Source of the DNA: Eubacteriales bacterium
GTDB taxonomy: Bacteria; Bacillota; Clostridia; Lachnospirales; Lachnospiraceae
Direction: 5' to 3'
NCBI GenBank assembly: GCA_030524715.1
Contig: JAUNGB010000050.1
Coordinates: forward strand, 1 to 39,358
DNA length: 39,358 bases
Part shown: positions 6,851 through 14,262 of the stretch, one piece after another
Layout of the letters: every line of letters starts with the position of its first letter
Numbering within the stretch: the first letter of the stretch is position 1
Position numbers and translations under genes: made by a program
The notes under the pieces: generated by a model
Seen by the model: only the letters and a program-made list of their open reading frames with translations
Database searches by the model: none
What the model was told of the DNA's origin: nothing

Positions 6851-7020
6851 GTTCAGCCATTGCCTTCTCACAAATAGTTATCCCGTCTATCTGTAAAAAC
6901 GCCCCGATAAATACTTCTCCTTTGCGGCAAATGCCGCTTATTATATGTGACATTTATAGTAAACAGCAAATTCATTTGTTATCCGCTATAATTGTCTGTT
7001 TTCTGATATGATTATTATAA

Positions 7021-8271
7021 TTATCTCTTTTTCTTCTGATTCAGAACCAAATGTCTCGGCAGACCATTTACCATGATCGGCTGGTAGTCTCCCTGGATCA
7101 AAGGTTTGATATAATCAAGAAAGTCTTTGGTCACATAGGTTGCGTCCTTGTTCATCCAGCTTCTGGGAACAAGCTTCTCTTCGTTGGCAATACGATGCAC
7201 GTCATAAACTCCTGTTGCAGCCATATACGGATCATCGGAAACTCTGTCGATAACGATCATCTTGCCTGTATCACCCTCGTCAGCAGCCTTGACAGCGGCG
7301 CCGCCTACCATCATCGCCTCGTCGATATCTGTACGGGAAGCCATATGGGAAGCGCTTCTCTGTAAAGTGGACAGTTCTACAGCCCTTGTCTTGCAGCCGC
7401 ACTCTGCCGCAAGGAAGTTAGCCAGATATGTAGCGGTACCCTGAAGCTGCTTGTGTCCGAATGCATCCACATAGTCGCCGACGCTTCCCAGTTCGCATAC
7501 ATATCTTCCGTCGGCAAGCTTGATTCCTTCTGAAACAGCGATCACGATGGAAGATTTTTTCTTCAGGAGCTCCTTTACCTTTACAAGGAATTTGTCAATG
7601 TCAAAGGGAACTTCCGGCAGATAGATAAGATCCGGTCCGTCGCAGTCCTCTGTCTTGGCAAGCGCGGTCGCGCCGGTCAGCCAGCCTGCATTACGTCCCA
7701 TGATCTCCATGATCGTGATCATGTTCTTCTTATAGGTGAGTCCCTCTGCGTCACGGATAACCTCCTTGGTGGAAGCGGCGATATATTTGGCGGCGCTTCC
7801 GAATCCGGGCGTATGGTCCGTAAGGGCAAGGTCATTATCAATTGTCTTGGGAACCCCAAGGAACTTCTGTGTCTGTCCTGTAAGGATCGCGTAGTCAGAC
7901 AGCTTCTTGATAGTATCCATGGAATCATTTCCGCCGATGTAAATAAATGCGTCAATATCCAGTTTATTTAAAATTTCAAAAATTTTCTCATAGATTGCTT
8001 TATCCTGATGGATTTCCGGGAGTTTGAAACGGCAGGAGCCCAGAAATGCGGATGGAGTTCTCTTAAGAAGCTCGATGTCAAGCTCAGAATGAATCTGTGT
8101 AGATAAATCAATGTACTGCTCGTCCAATAAGCCCTGAATGCCGTGAAGCATACCATATACCTTGTCAAAACCACGTTCGATCGCGTTCTTATATACTCCA
8201 GCCAGACTGGAATTAATAACAGATGTAGGGCCACCGGACTGTCCTACAATGATGTTTCTCTTCTTAGCCAT
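7021..8271 (-). CDS. pfp: 6-phosphofructokinase, probably pyrophosphate-dependent
   Basis: Phosphorylates fructose 6-phosphate to fructose 1,6-bisphosphate in glycolysis. This 416-residue protein starts with the family's GQSGGPTSVIN phosphate-binding loop. It has GGNDSMDT at 113-120 and PKTIDNDL at 141-148, then GRNAGWL. The Asp in GGNDS, where ATP enzymes have Gly, and the Lys in PKTIDND are the residues established as markers of PPi specificity, so the phosphate donor is predicted to be PPi. That makes the step reversible and pairs with PPDK, which forms PPi when running toward PEP. AGGAGG lies 10 nt before the ATG, with a clear promoter at 8338-8310. Substrate choice is inferred from motifs. 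Confidence 0.92.
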   Translation of the reverse strand: MAKKRNIIVGQSGGPTSVINSSLAGVYKNAIERGFDKVYGMLHGIQGLLDEQYIDLSTQIHSELDIELLKRTPSAFLGSCRFKLPEIHQDKAIYEKIFEILNKLDIDAFIYIGGNDSMDTIKKLSDYAILTGQTQKFLGVPKTIDNDLALTDHTPGFGSAAKYIAASTKEVIRDAEGLTYKKNMITIMEIMGRNAGWLTGATALAKTEDCDGPDLIYLPEVPFDIDKFLVKVKELLKKKSSIVIAVSEGIKLADGRYVCELGSVGDYVDAFGHKQLQGTATYLANFLAAECGCKTRAVELSTLQRSASHMASRTDIDEAMMVGGAAVKAADEGDTGKMIVIDRVSDDPYMAATGVYDVHRIANEEKLVPRSWMNKDATYVTKDFLDYIKPLIQGDYQPIMVNGLPRHLVLNQKKKR

Positions 8272-8309
8272 AATCTTTTATCCTCCTCTGCAACGGCCTA
8301 TAATTGCCA

Positions 8310-8338
8310 ATTCTAACAAATCAGCGCGGTAAAGTCAA
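8310..8338 (-). promoter_or_regulatory. Predicted promoter of the phosphofructokinase gene
   Basis: TTGACT (8338-8333), 17-nt spacer, TAGAAT (8315-8310), about 40 nt upstream of the start codon. It uses the same TTGACT -35 as ppdK. Confidence 0.8.
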
Positions 8339-8368
8339 TAAAAAATTGTCGATTTTGTAGATTTTTTC

Positions 8369-8397
8369 TCGTCAAAGGGATGCGGCCATGGTATAAT
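8369..8397 (+). promoter_or_regulatory. Predicted promoter of the epimerase-like gene
   Basis: TCGTCA (8369-8374), 17-nt spacer, perfect TATAAT (8392-8397), reading away from pfk. The two promoters sit back to back about 30 bp apart. Confidence 0.65.
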
Positions 8398-8482
8398 AAA
8401 ACCAGTCTTTGGAATCAGTCCAACAGCCGCTGGGGCGTCGCGCCGCCGCAGCCATTTTATAAAAAATTCCAGGAGGTGCACT

Positions 8483-9361
8483 ATGCTGCATACAATTGAA
8501 AACGACAGATTAACGATCACTGTTTCCGACCACGGAGCCGAGCTTGTAAGCATTTATGACAAAAAAAATGACCGGGAGGTCCTCTGGCAGGCAGACCCTG
8601 CTTTCTGGAAACGCCATTCCCCGATCCTGTTTCCCAATGTGGGACGCCACTTCGGGAACCATTACCGGATCAACGAAAAAGAATATCCATCCGGCCAGCA
8701 CGGCTTTGCGCGCGATACGGAATTTTCCTTCTCCGGAAATACCGGAACTTCTGTTGCCCACACCCTCTGTTCTTCTCCTGAAACAAAAGAGAATTATCCC
8801 TTTGACTTTGAGCTTCAGATTACCCATGTTCTGGAGGGGAATAAAGTCCGTGTTTGCTGGAAGGTGATTAATACCGGAAAAGAACGGATGTATTTTACTA
8901 TCGGCGGACATCCTGCTTTCAATGTGCCTGTTCTTGCCGATACGGAATATTCCGACTATTCCCTGACCTTTGACGGGCAGGAGTCTCTTGATTACCTGCT
9001 GATCGATATGGGTTCCGGAACCGCTGTAAAGGATCAGGTACATAAATTGGAATTAACAGACGGTACTCACGCCCTTGATGAGCATATGTTTGATAAGGAC
9101 GCCCTGATTTTTGACAACTGGCAGATCGCCCGGGCAGGCATTGCTATGCCGGACGGCACGCCATATCTGGAATTATCCTGCGAAGGCTTCCCGAGCTTCG
9201 GAATCTGGTCTGTCCCCGGCGCTCCCTTCGTGTGCCTGGAACCATGGATGGGGCGCTGTGATGATTTTCAGTTTAAGGGAACCCTAGAGGAAAAAGAATA
9301 TATAAATACTCTTGATGCGGGGGGGATTTTTGAAAAAAGCTATTCTATACAGATTTTCTGA
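8483..9361 (+). CDS. Aldose 1-epimerase family protein (LacX-like mutarotase)
   Basis: A 292-residue cytoplasmic protein of the galactose mutarotase fold, expected to interconvert alpha and beta anomers of hexoses. Visible family features are SDHGAELVSIYDKK near the N-terminus, HSPILFPNVGR (substrate-binding Arg), GQHGFARDTEF (the conserved His) and FTIGGHPAFN (second conserved His). YLELSCEGFPSFGIWS and CLEPWMGRCD follow, the latter with the Glu-Pro-Trp region. AGGAGG lies 6 nt before the ATG. It is transcribed divergently from pfk with its own promoter and a strong terminator, so it is monocistronic. The LacX-like subgroup's exact sugar is not established, so no symbol is given. Confidence 0.92.
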   Translation: MLHTIENDRLTITVSDHGAELVSIYDKKNDREVLWQADPAFWKRHSPILFPNVGRHFGNHYRINEKEYPSGQHGFARDTEFSFSGNTGTSVAHTLCSSPETKENYPFDFELQITHVLEGNKVRVCWKVINTGKERMYFTIGGHPAFNVPVLADTEYSDYSLTFDGQESLDYLLIDMGSGTAVKDQVHKLELTDGTHALDEHMFDKDALIFDNWQIARAGIAMPDGTPYLELSCEGFPSFGIWSVPGAPFVCLEPWMGRCDDFQFKGTLEEKEYINTLDAGGIFEKSYSIQIF

Positions 9362-9421
9362 GCAAAGCGGGCACTTCGGACATTTTCTTTTTGCCGCAAG
9401 CTCATGAATGCAGATAAGTAA

Positions 9422-9470
9422 AGCCGGTGCGGACCTGAAGCTTCTTCCCAATGTCCGCGCCGGCTATTTT
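9422..9470 (+). terminator. Rho-independent terminator of the epimerase-like gene
   Basis: A 13-bp GC-rich stem (AGCCGGTGCGGAC / GTCCGCGCCGGCT, one G-U pair) with an 18-nt loop is followed by ATTTT. The gap to 9581 also contains a compact 8-bp inverted repeat, CAGTACAA/TTGTACTG (9489-9506), which has no T-run. Confidence 0.8.
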
Positions 9471-9581
9471 ACAGGGGCAAACACGCTTCAGTACAACTTT
9501 GTACTGATCCTGATAGCTCCCAACAGCATTTTATATTTCGGATTCCAATAGTATATTATCTTTCCATATGTCTTTTCTGTC

Positions 9582-10496
9582 TTACTCTTCTTCAGTTGTA
9601 TCGCTGGTTTCGCTCAGTGTTTCTTCTGAATCTGAGGCATCATCTGCGGTATCCGCTTCCGTATCTGCATCTGCATCCTCAGCAGTGTCCTCTGTTGCCG
9701 CAAATTCCTCAGCGATCGCGTCGCTGTGCCCGATCACTGTCATTTCCGTAACAATATCGTATTCGTCTTCTGTCATTATTACAATATCGCCCACCTGAAG
9801 ATCAGCAGAGGTTATCTCTTCTACAGCGCCGATCTGATACTCTGCGTTCTCGTTGCTGTCCGTAAGAACGGCAGTTTCTGTATCGGATTCTTCTGTGTCT
9901 GTAGTTTCTGTATCTGCCGCTTCTGCGTCTGTAGTCTCTGTATCTGTGGTTTCTGTATCAATATCTGCAGCATCTGCATCGGTCGTCTCTTCTACCGCGT
10001 CAGCAGCTTCTACTGTAATCTCTGCCTGAGGTTCTGTCTCACTGTGAAAAACAATATCGTCCAGAGACATCAGGGTCCATTCTTCTCCGTTAAGCTGTAA
10101 TACCATCTGTTTCTTTGCAGCATCTTCAGCTTCGTATGCGCTCTCTTCTGTATCTGCTGCTTCCTCTGAATCTGTACTTTCTTCTGTATCTGCGCTTTCT
10201 GTTACATCAGCCATATCGCCTGTCGCATCAGCTAAGTTTCCTATAGACACCGTAACTCCGTCCTCTGAAATATCGGTTACCACTCCATAAACGTCAGTTC
10301 CCTCTGCCGTTTCTGCATCGGCGTCAGCTTCCTCAGTCTCTCCGGTATCCGCCTCCGTTTCTGTGCTTTCTGTATCTTCGGCGCTTTCCTCTGTGCTTTC
10401 TGCTGTCGTATCAGAAGCTGCATCTGCTGCATATACATTCATAGAAGAAACCGTTAAAACTAATCCTAACATCATTGCTGCATATTTACGTTTCAT
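9582..10496 (-). CDS. Highly acidic secreted repeat protein of unknown function
   Basis: A 304-residue protein with a clear Sec signal peptide (MKRKYAAMM, hydrophobic core, likely cleavage after VYA at residue 23). The mature part is dominated by Glu, Asp, Thr, Ala and Ser, with threonine/aspartate repeats such as TTDTETTDTEAADTETT around residues 178-205. Two non-repetitive islands stand out: VYGVVTDISEDGVTVSIGNL (about 70-90) and YQIGAVEEITSADLQVGDIV then IMTEDEYDIVTEM (about 223-255). They read like small beta-barrel folds. There is no LPxTG, lipobox or transmembrane anchor, so it is probably released or loosely cell-associated. AGGAA lies about 10 nt before the ATG. No family is recognised. 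Confidence 0.8.
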   Translation of the reverse strand: MKRKYAAMMLGLVLTVSSMNVYAADAASDTTAESTEESAEDTESTETEADTGETEEADADAETAEGTDVYGVVTDISEDGVTVSIGNLADATGDMADVTESADTEESTDSEEAADTEESAYEAEDAAKKQMVLQLNGEEWTLMSLDDIVFHSETEPQAEITVEAADAVEETTDADAADIDTETTDTETTDAEAADTETTDTEESDTETAVLTDSNENAEYQIGAVEEITSADLQVGDIVIMTEDEYDIVTEMTVIGHSDAIAEEFAATEDTAEDADADTEADTADDASDSEETLSETSDTTEEE

Positions 10497-10634
10497 TTAT
10501 CATCAATTCCTTTCTTTTATTGATGAGTATACTTTAATCGAAAAATGTGTTCATTGCGTGATGATTTTCGTAAGATTCTGTGTTCTTGCAGGATGTTGCC
10601 GTTCACACCTGCGCTTTCCGCAAGATGTCTTTCG

Positions 10635-10672
10635 AGCTACGCTGACATAATTCCCAACTGAATCCCTGCCCG
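10635..10672. repeat. Partial copy of intergenic repeat module B
   Basis: This segment (AGCTACGCTGACATAATTCC then AACTGAATCCCTGC) matches module B at 12357-12392 with few changes. Here it sits alone between the acidic protein gene and the glyQS terminator. Just upstream, 10596-10625 contains GCCGTTCACACCTGCGC, also seen near 24382. Confidence 0.75.
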
Positions 10673-10679
10673 TAAATAC

Positions 10680-10707
10680 AAAAAACGGGCAGGATTTCTC
10701 CTGCCCG
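10680..10707 (-). terminator. Rho-independent terminator of glyQS
   Basis: A perfect 9-bp stem (CGGGCAGGA/TCCTGCCCG) with a 4-nt loop is followed on the minus strand by TTTTTT. It lies about 37 nt after the glyQS stop codon. Confidence 0.9.
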
Positions 10708-10743
10708 ATGGATTATTATCCCGCCCGATATTCCGGAAAAATA

Positions 10744-12138
10744 TCAGAAAGTAAATTTATCTGCAAAATAAGCTTCCAGTTCGTCGATCTTCACACGAAC
10801 CTGTTCCATAGTATCACGGTCTCTGACAGTTACCGCTCCGTCTGTCTCAGATTCAAAATCATAGGTGATGCAGAACGGAGTTCCGATCTCATCCTGTCTT
10901 CTGTATCGTTTACCGATGTTGCCGCGATCGTCATACTCGCAGTTATATGTTTTGGATAACTGCTGATAAATCTTCTCAGCGCCTTCATTCAGTTTCTTGG
11001 ACAAAGGCAGGACGCCGATCTTTACAGGCGCCAGCGCCGGATGGAAATGAAGTACAGTACGGACATCGTTCTTTTCTGCGTCCAGTACTTCCTCATCATA
11101 AGCGCTGCAGAGGAATGCAAGTACCATACGGTCAGCCCCAAGAGAAGGCTCGATAACATACGGAACGTATTTCTGCTTCTTCTCATCATCAAAGTAACTC
11201 ATATCCTGTCCGGATACATTCTGATGCTGTGTCAGGTCGTAGTCTGTTCTGTCTGCGATTCCCCAAAGCTCGCCCCAGCCAAAGGGGAATAAGAATTCCA
11301 CATCTGTAGTAGCCTTGCTGTAGAAGCTCAGTTCTTCCTTGTCATGGTCGCGGTAACGTACCTCGTCTTCCTTCAGGCCAAGGGAGCTTAACCAGTCAAG
11401 ACAGAATTTCTTCCAGTATGCAAACCATTCCAGATCTGTATCCGGCTCACAGAAGAATTCCAGTTCCATCTGTTCAAACTCACGGGTACGGAAGGTAAAG
11501 TTACCCGGGGTAATTTCGTTACGGAAGGATTTACCGATCTGGCCAATGCCGAACGGGATTTTCTTTCGGGAGGTTCTCTGTACGTTCTTGAAGTTTACAA
11601 AAATGCCCTGTGCTGTCTCCGGCCTTAAATATACGGTATTTTTCGCATCCTCAGTCACACCCTGGAAGGTCTTGAACATCAGGTTGAACTGGCGGATATC
11701 CGTAAAATTGTGCTTGCCGCAGGTAGGACACGGAACCTCATGCTCTTTGATAAACGCCATCATTTCTTCCTGGGACCATGCATCTACGGTTCCCTCTAAT
11801 TTGATGCCGTGTTCTTCACAGTAATCTTCAATTAACTTGTCCGCGCGGAAACGCTCGTGGCATTCCTTGCAGTCCATCAGCGGATCGGAAAATCCGCCCA
11901 GATGTCCGGAAGCCACCCATGTCTGGGGATTCATCAGGATCGCGCAGTCCACACCTACATTATACGGGGACTCCTGAATGAATTTCTGCCACCATGCTCT
12001 TTTGACGTTGTTTTTCAGTTCTACTCCCAAGTTGCCGTAATCCCATGTATTGGCAAGACCTCCGTAGATTTCTGAACCCGGATAGACGAAGCCCCTGGCC
12101 TTTGCCAGAGCTACGATTTTCTCCATTGTTTTTTCCAT
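10744..12138 (-). CDS. glyQS: Glycine--tRNA ligase (single-chain dimeric type)
   Basis: Charges tRNA-Gly with glycine in the cytoplasm. The 464-residue length and class II motifs show the alpha2 type rather than the split GlyQ/GlyS type. The N-terminus has [20 protein letters not shown] then [31 protein letters not shown] and a zinc-type CPTCGKH segment follow. [14 protein letters not shown] and [20 protein letters not shown] are the class II motif 2 region, and [10 protein letters not shown] is motif 3. I start it at ATG 12138 because GAGGAG lies 8 nt upstream; an in-frame ATG at 12153 has no RBS. The promoter is at 12546-12518, leaving an unusually long leader (~370 nt) made of repeats. No T-box sequence was found. 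Confidence 0.97.
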   Translation of the reverse strand: MEKTMEKIVALAKARGFVYPGSEIYGGLANTWDYGNLGVELKNNVKRAWWQKFIQESPYNVGVDCAILMNPQTWVASGHLGGFSDPLMDCKECHERFRADKLIEDYCEEHGIKLEGTVDAWSQEEMMAFIKEHEVPCPTCGKHNFTDIRQFNLMFKTFQGVTEDAKNTVYLRPETAQGIFVNFKNVQRTSRKKIPFGIGQIGKSFRNEITPGNFTFRTREFEQMELEFFCEPDTDLEWFAYWKKFCLDWLSSLGLKEDEVRYRDHDKEELSFYSKATTDVEFLFPFGWGELWGIADRTDYDLTQHQNVSGQDMSYFDDEKKQKYVPYVIEPSLGADRMVLAFLCSAYDEEVLDAEKNDVRTVLHFHPALAPVKIGVLPLSKKLNEGAEKIYQQLSKTYNCEYDDRGNIGKRYRRQDEIGTPFCITYDFESETDGAVTVRDRDTMEQVRVKIDELEAYFADKFTF

Positions 12139-12159
12139 AATATCTCTCCTCATTTTTTC

Positions 12160-12497
12160 AAGACTCGCTCGCGAGTCTTAGAGCGTGTTTGAAAATTCAT
12201 TCCCGCAATCTGTATCCCCCACTTTGCGGTATATTTGCCCCGCATTCGGTCGCCGTAGCCCGCTACGCCTCCCTCATTTGTGACAAATCTCCCACAAATT
12301 GTGGAATACATCTTGCAGAAAGCAATTTTCAAACACGCTCTAGTGCGGGATTCGGGTCAGCTACGCTGACATAATTCCAAACCGAATCCCTGCACATCCT
12401 CGCGGAGCGTATATCAGATGGGGGATTGAATCCCGCCACTGATACAAATTTGTTACTCACCGCCTATAGAGGCGGGAGTCATCCCACATCTGATATA
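12160..12497 (+). repeat. Composite intergenic repeat: modules A, (MITE), B, C
   Basis: Module A is a 20-bp palindrome (AAGACTCGC at 12160-12168, GCGAGTCTT at 12171-12179). Module B (12343-12409) is a nested hairpin: GGGATTCGG/CCGAATCCC enclosing GTCAGC/GCTGAC. Module C (12410-12497, 88 bp) has long outer arms (TATATCAGATG / CATCTGATATA) and inner GC stems including CCGCCTATAGAGGCGG. A MITE-like element separates A from B. The inverse copy at 31783-31959 has C, B and A contiguous, and partial copies are at 10635, 27747 and 28326. This block fills the 12154-12565 gap between glyQS and recO and lies inside the predicted glyQS leader. Confidence 0.85.
12181..12340. mobile_element. 160-bp MITE-like element with TA target duplication
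   Basis: Perfect 17-bp terminal inverted repeats (GAGCGTGTTTGAAAATT at 12181-12197 and its complement at 12324-12340) are flanked on both sides by TA (12179-12180, 12341-12342). It carries no transposase. Short frames exist on both strands but lack starts with RBS. TA duplication is typical of IS630/Tc1-mariner movement, so it may be mobilised in trans. It interrupts the A-B junction that is uninterrupted at 31937/31938 and 28346-28349. Confidence 0.75.
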
Positions 12498-12517
12498 ATA
12501 CCATTGCTTTCGTGACC

Positions 12518-12546
12518 ATTATACTAGCATCCGTTTTATTTTTCAA
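12518..12546 (-). promoter_or_regulatory. Predicted promoter of glyQS
   Basis: TTGAAA (12546-12541), 17-nt spacer, TATAAT (12523-12518) on the minus strand. The -35 lies only 20 bp past the recO stop codon. The transcript would start near 12511 and run through the C, B, MITE and A repeats before the glyQS RBS. Confidence 0.8.
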
Positions 12547-12565
12547 TAAAATTGTTTCAATCAGA

Positions 12566-13324
12566 TCATTCCTTCTGCATAAGCTCCAGTATTCCAAGGC
12601 TCTTGAAACGTTTGTCCGTATTCCGGGCAACGTATGTATGGATCAGGCTCTCCAGTTCTCTGAGAACCGGAGGCTTAACCGTAAAGTTAAAAAGCCTGCC
12701 CATGGGAACGCCCGCAATATACCGCATGGCATAAAGCGCCGCCGGGGATATCCTTCGGGCGTCCTTAATCCCGGGCGCGCACTGCCTGCAGACAATCCCG
12801 CACGATTCCTGTGAAAAAAAGCATTCTTCTTCCTCGCCGATCTCCCTGCCGCAGGAGGTACACTGGAACAGCTGCGGGCAAAAGCCCTGCTCGGACATGG
12901 CGCGCAATTCAAAAATACAGCGCGCCAGACGATCGTCGACGTCCGGATTTAAAAGAGCCTTCACAGAAACATAAAGAAGGTTCATCATTTCCTTTTCATC
13001 GGTCCCTTCATGGCCGAAATAATCCGCCAGTTCCAGGAAATAGTATCCGTAGTAAATCCCCGGCTGCATTCCCGCAAGCTCTACGAAATGATGGGTCACG
13101 GATACCTGGTTAAGGTTATAGCTGGTCCGCCCCTCAAACAAAGTAAAGGTCCCGAATACAAAGGGATTTGCTGCAGCCATAAAAGGGCTGTTCAAACGGC
13201 GCGCACCCCTGGCAAAGGCGGAAATCTTTCCCCGCTCCCTTGTAAGCAGGACGATACGCTTGTCGTACTCTCCTATTGGCATGGCGGAAATCACCACACC
13301 CTGAACGGTGATCAGATCGCTCAT
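12566..13324 (-). CDS. recO: DNA repair protein RecO
   Basis: RecFOR-pathway mediator that binds SSB-coated single-stranded DNA, anneals strands and loads RecA. The 252-residue protein starts with an OB-fold (VQGVVISAMPIGEYDKRIVL, then GKISAFARGARR). The helical domain has GYYFLELADYFGHEG and a zinc ribbon with CTSC and CRQC pairs about 20 residues apart. The start codon lies 2 nt past the era stop, so it is translated with era in one operon (M16C peptidase-era-recO). No clear terminator follows; the glyQS promoter is immediately downstream. Confidence 0.95.
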   Translation of the reverse strand: MSDLITVQGVVISAMPIGEYDKRIVLLTRERGKISAFARGARRLNSPFMAAANPFVFGTFTLFEGRTSYNLNQVSVTHHFVELAGMQPGIYYGYYFLELADYFGHEGTDEKEMMNLLYVSVKALLNPDVDDRLARCIFELRAMSEQGFCPQLFQCTSCGREIGEEEECFFSQESCGIVCRQCAPGIKDARRISPAALYAMRYIAGVPMGRLFNFTVKPPVLRELESLIHTYVARNTDKRFKSLGILELMQKE

Positions 13325-13326
13325 TT

Positions 13327-14235
13327 TCAGATTTCCTTTTTATCGTAGCCAAAGTTTTTGATGAGAAAATCGCTGTCACGCCAGTCTTTTTTTACTTTTA
13401 CCCAAAGCTTAAGGTTTACTTTGGCCTCCAGCATCTGTTCCAGTTCAAAACGTGCGTTGCTGCCGATCTTTTTCAGCATGGCTCCCTGCTTTCCGATGAT
13501 GATCCCTTTATGGGAATCCTTTTCACAGATGATCGTCGCGTCAATATCGATCAGGCGTCCCTTTCCCGGACGTTCTTTCATTTTGTCAATGGCCACGGCA
13601 ATTCCGTGGGGAATCTCCGCATCAAGGGCATGAAGGGCTTTTTCCCGGATGATCTCCGCCACGATCTGCCGCTGGGGCTGGTCTGTTACGGTGTCCTCGT
13701 CATAAAACATGGGGCCGTAGGGCAGGTATTTCAAAATACAGGTGATGATATCCTCCGTATTCAGCCCCCGAAGGGCGGACGCCGGAATGATCTCGTCAAA
13801 ATCGTACAGCTTCCGGTAGGTATCGATGGATTTCAGGATCTCTTCTTTATCTACCGTGTCTACTTTATTGATCACAAGGATTACCGGAATATGCAGGCCC
13901 CCCAGCTGTTCTGCGATATGCCGCTCTCCTGCTCCGATAAAGGTAGTCGGCTCCACCAGCCAGAGGATCACATCCACATCCTTCAGCGTCCGCTCCGCCA
14001 CCTGTACCATATATTCTCCAAGCTTGTTTTTTGCCTTGTGGATGCCCGGAGTGTCCAGGAACACGATCTGGCCGTCCTCGCAGGTATAGACGGTCTGGAT
14101 GCGGTTCCGGGTGGTCTGGGGCTTCTTGGAGGTGATGGCGATCTTCTGGCCGATAAGGTGGTTCATCAGCGTTGACTTGCCCACGTTCGGCCTCCCGATG
14201 ATCGCCGCAAAGCCTGATTTAAAATCTTCTTTCAT
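13327..14235 (-). CDS. era: GTPase Era
   Basis: Essential GTPase that binds the 3' end of 16S rRNA during 30S ribosome maturation. The 302-residue protein shows the G1 loop GRPNVGKST at residues 14-22, switch region TTRNRIQTV, G3 DTPG (then IHKAKNKLGEYM), G4 NKVD and G5 SALRG. The C-terminal KH domain has IIGKQGAMLKKIGSNAR and the typical ending LKLWVKVKKDWRDSD. GAGGATG precedes the ATG. It lies 27 nt after the M16C peptidase stop and 2 nt before recO, consistent with one transcript. Confidence 0.97.
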   Translation of the reverse strand: MKEDFKSGFAAIIGRPNVGKSTLMNHLIGQKIAITSKKPQTTRNRIQTVYTCEDGQIVFLDTPGIHKAKNKLGEYMVQVAERTLKDVDVILWLVEPTTFIGAGERHIAEQLGGLHIPVILVINKVDTVDKEEILKSIDTYRKLYDFDEIIPASALRGLNTEDIITCILKYLPYGPMFYDEDTVTDQPQRQIVAEIIREKALHALDAEIPHGIAVAIDKMKERPGKGRLIDIDATIICEKDSHKGIIIGKQGAMLKKIGSNARFELEQMLEAKVNLKLWVKVKKDWRDSDFLIKNFGYDKKEI

Positions 14236-14262
14236 CTGTCATCCTCAACTTTCCTCCTGACG

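Noticed and set aside
12150-12332. 60-codon frame reading through the MITE on the minus strand
   Set aside because: It spans the MITE-like inverted repeats and module A; no RBS, and its sequence is just the translated repeat.
12139-12565. T-box riboswitch ahead of glyQS
   Set aside because: I looked for the conserved AGGGTGGNACCGCG-type sequence on the minus strand and did not find it; the leader is made of repeats instead.
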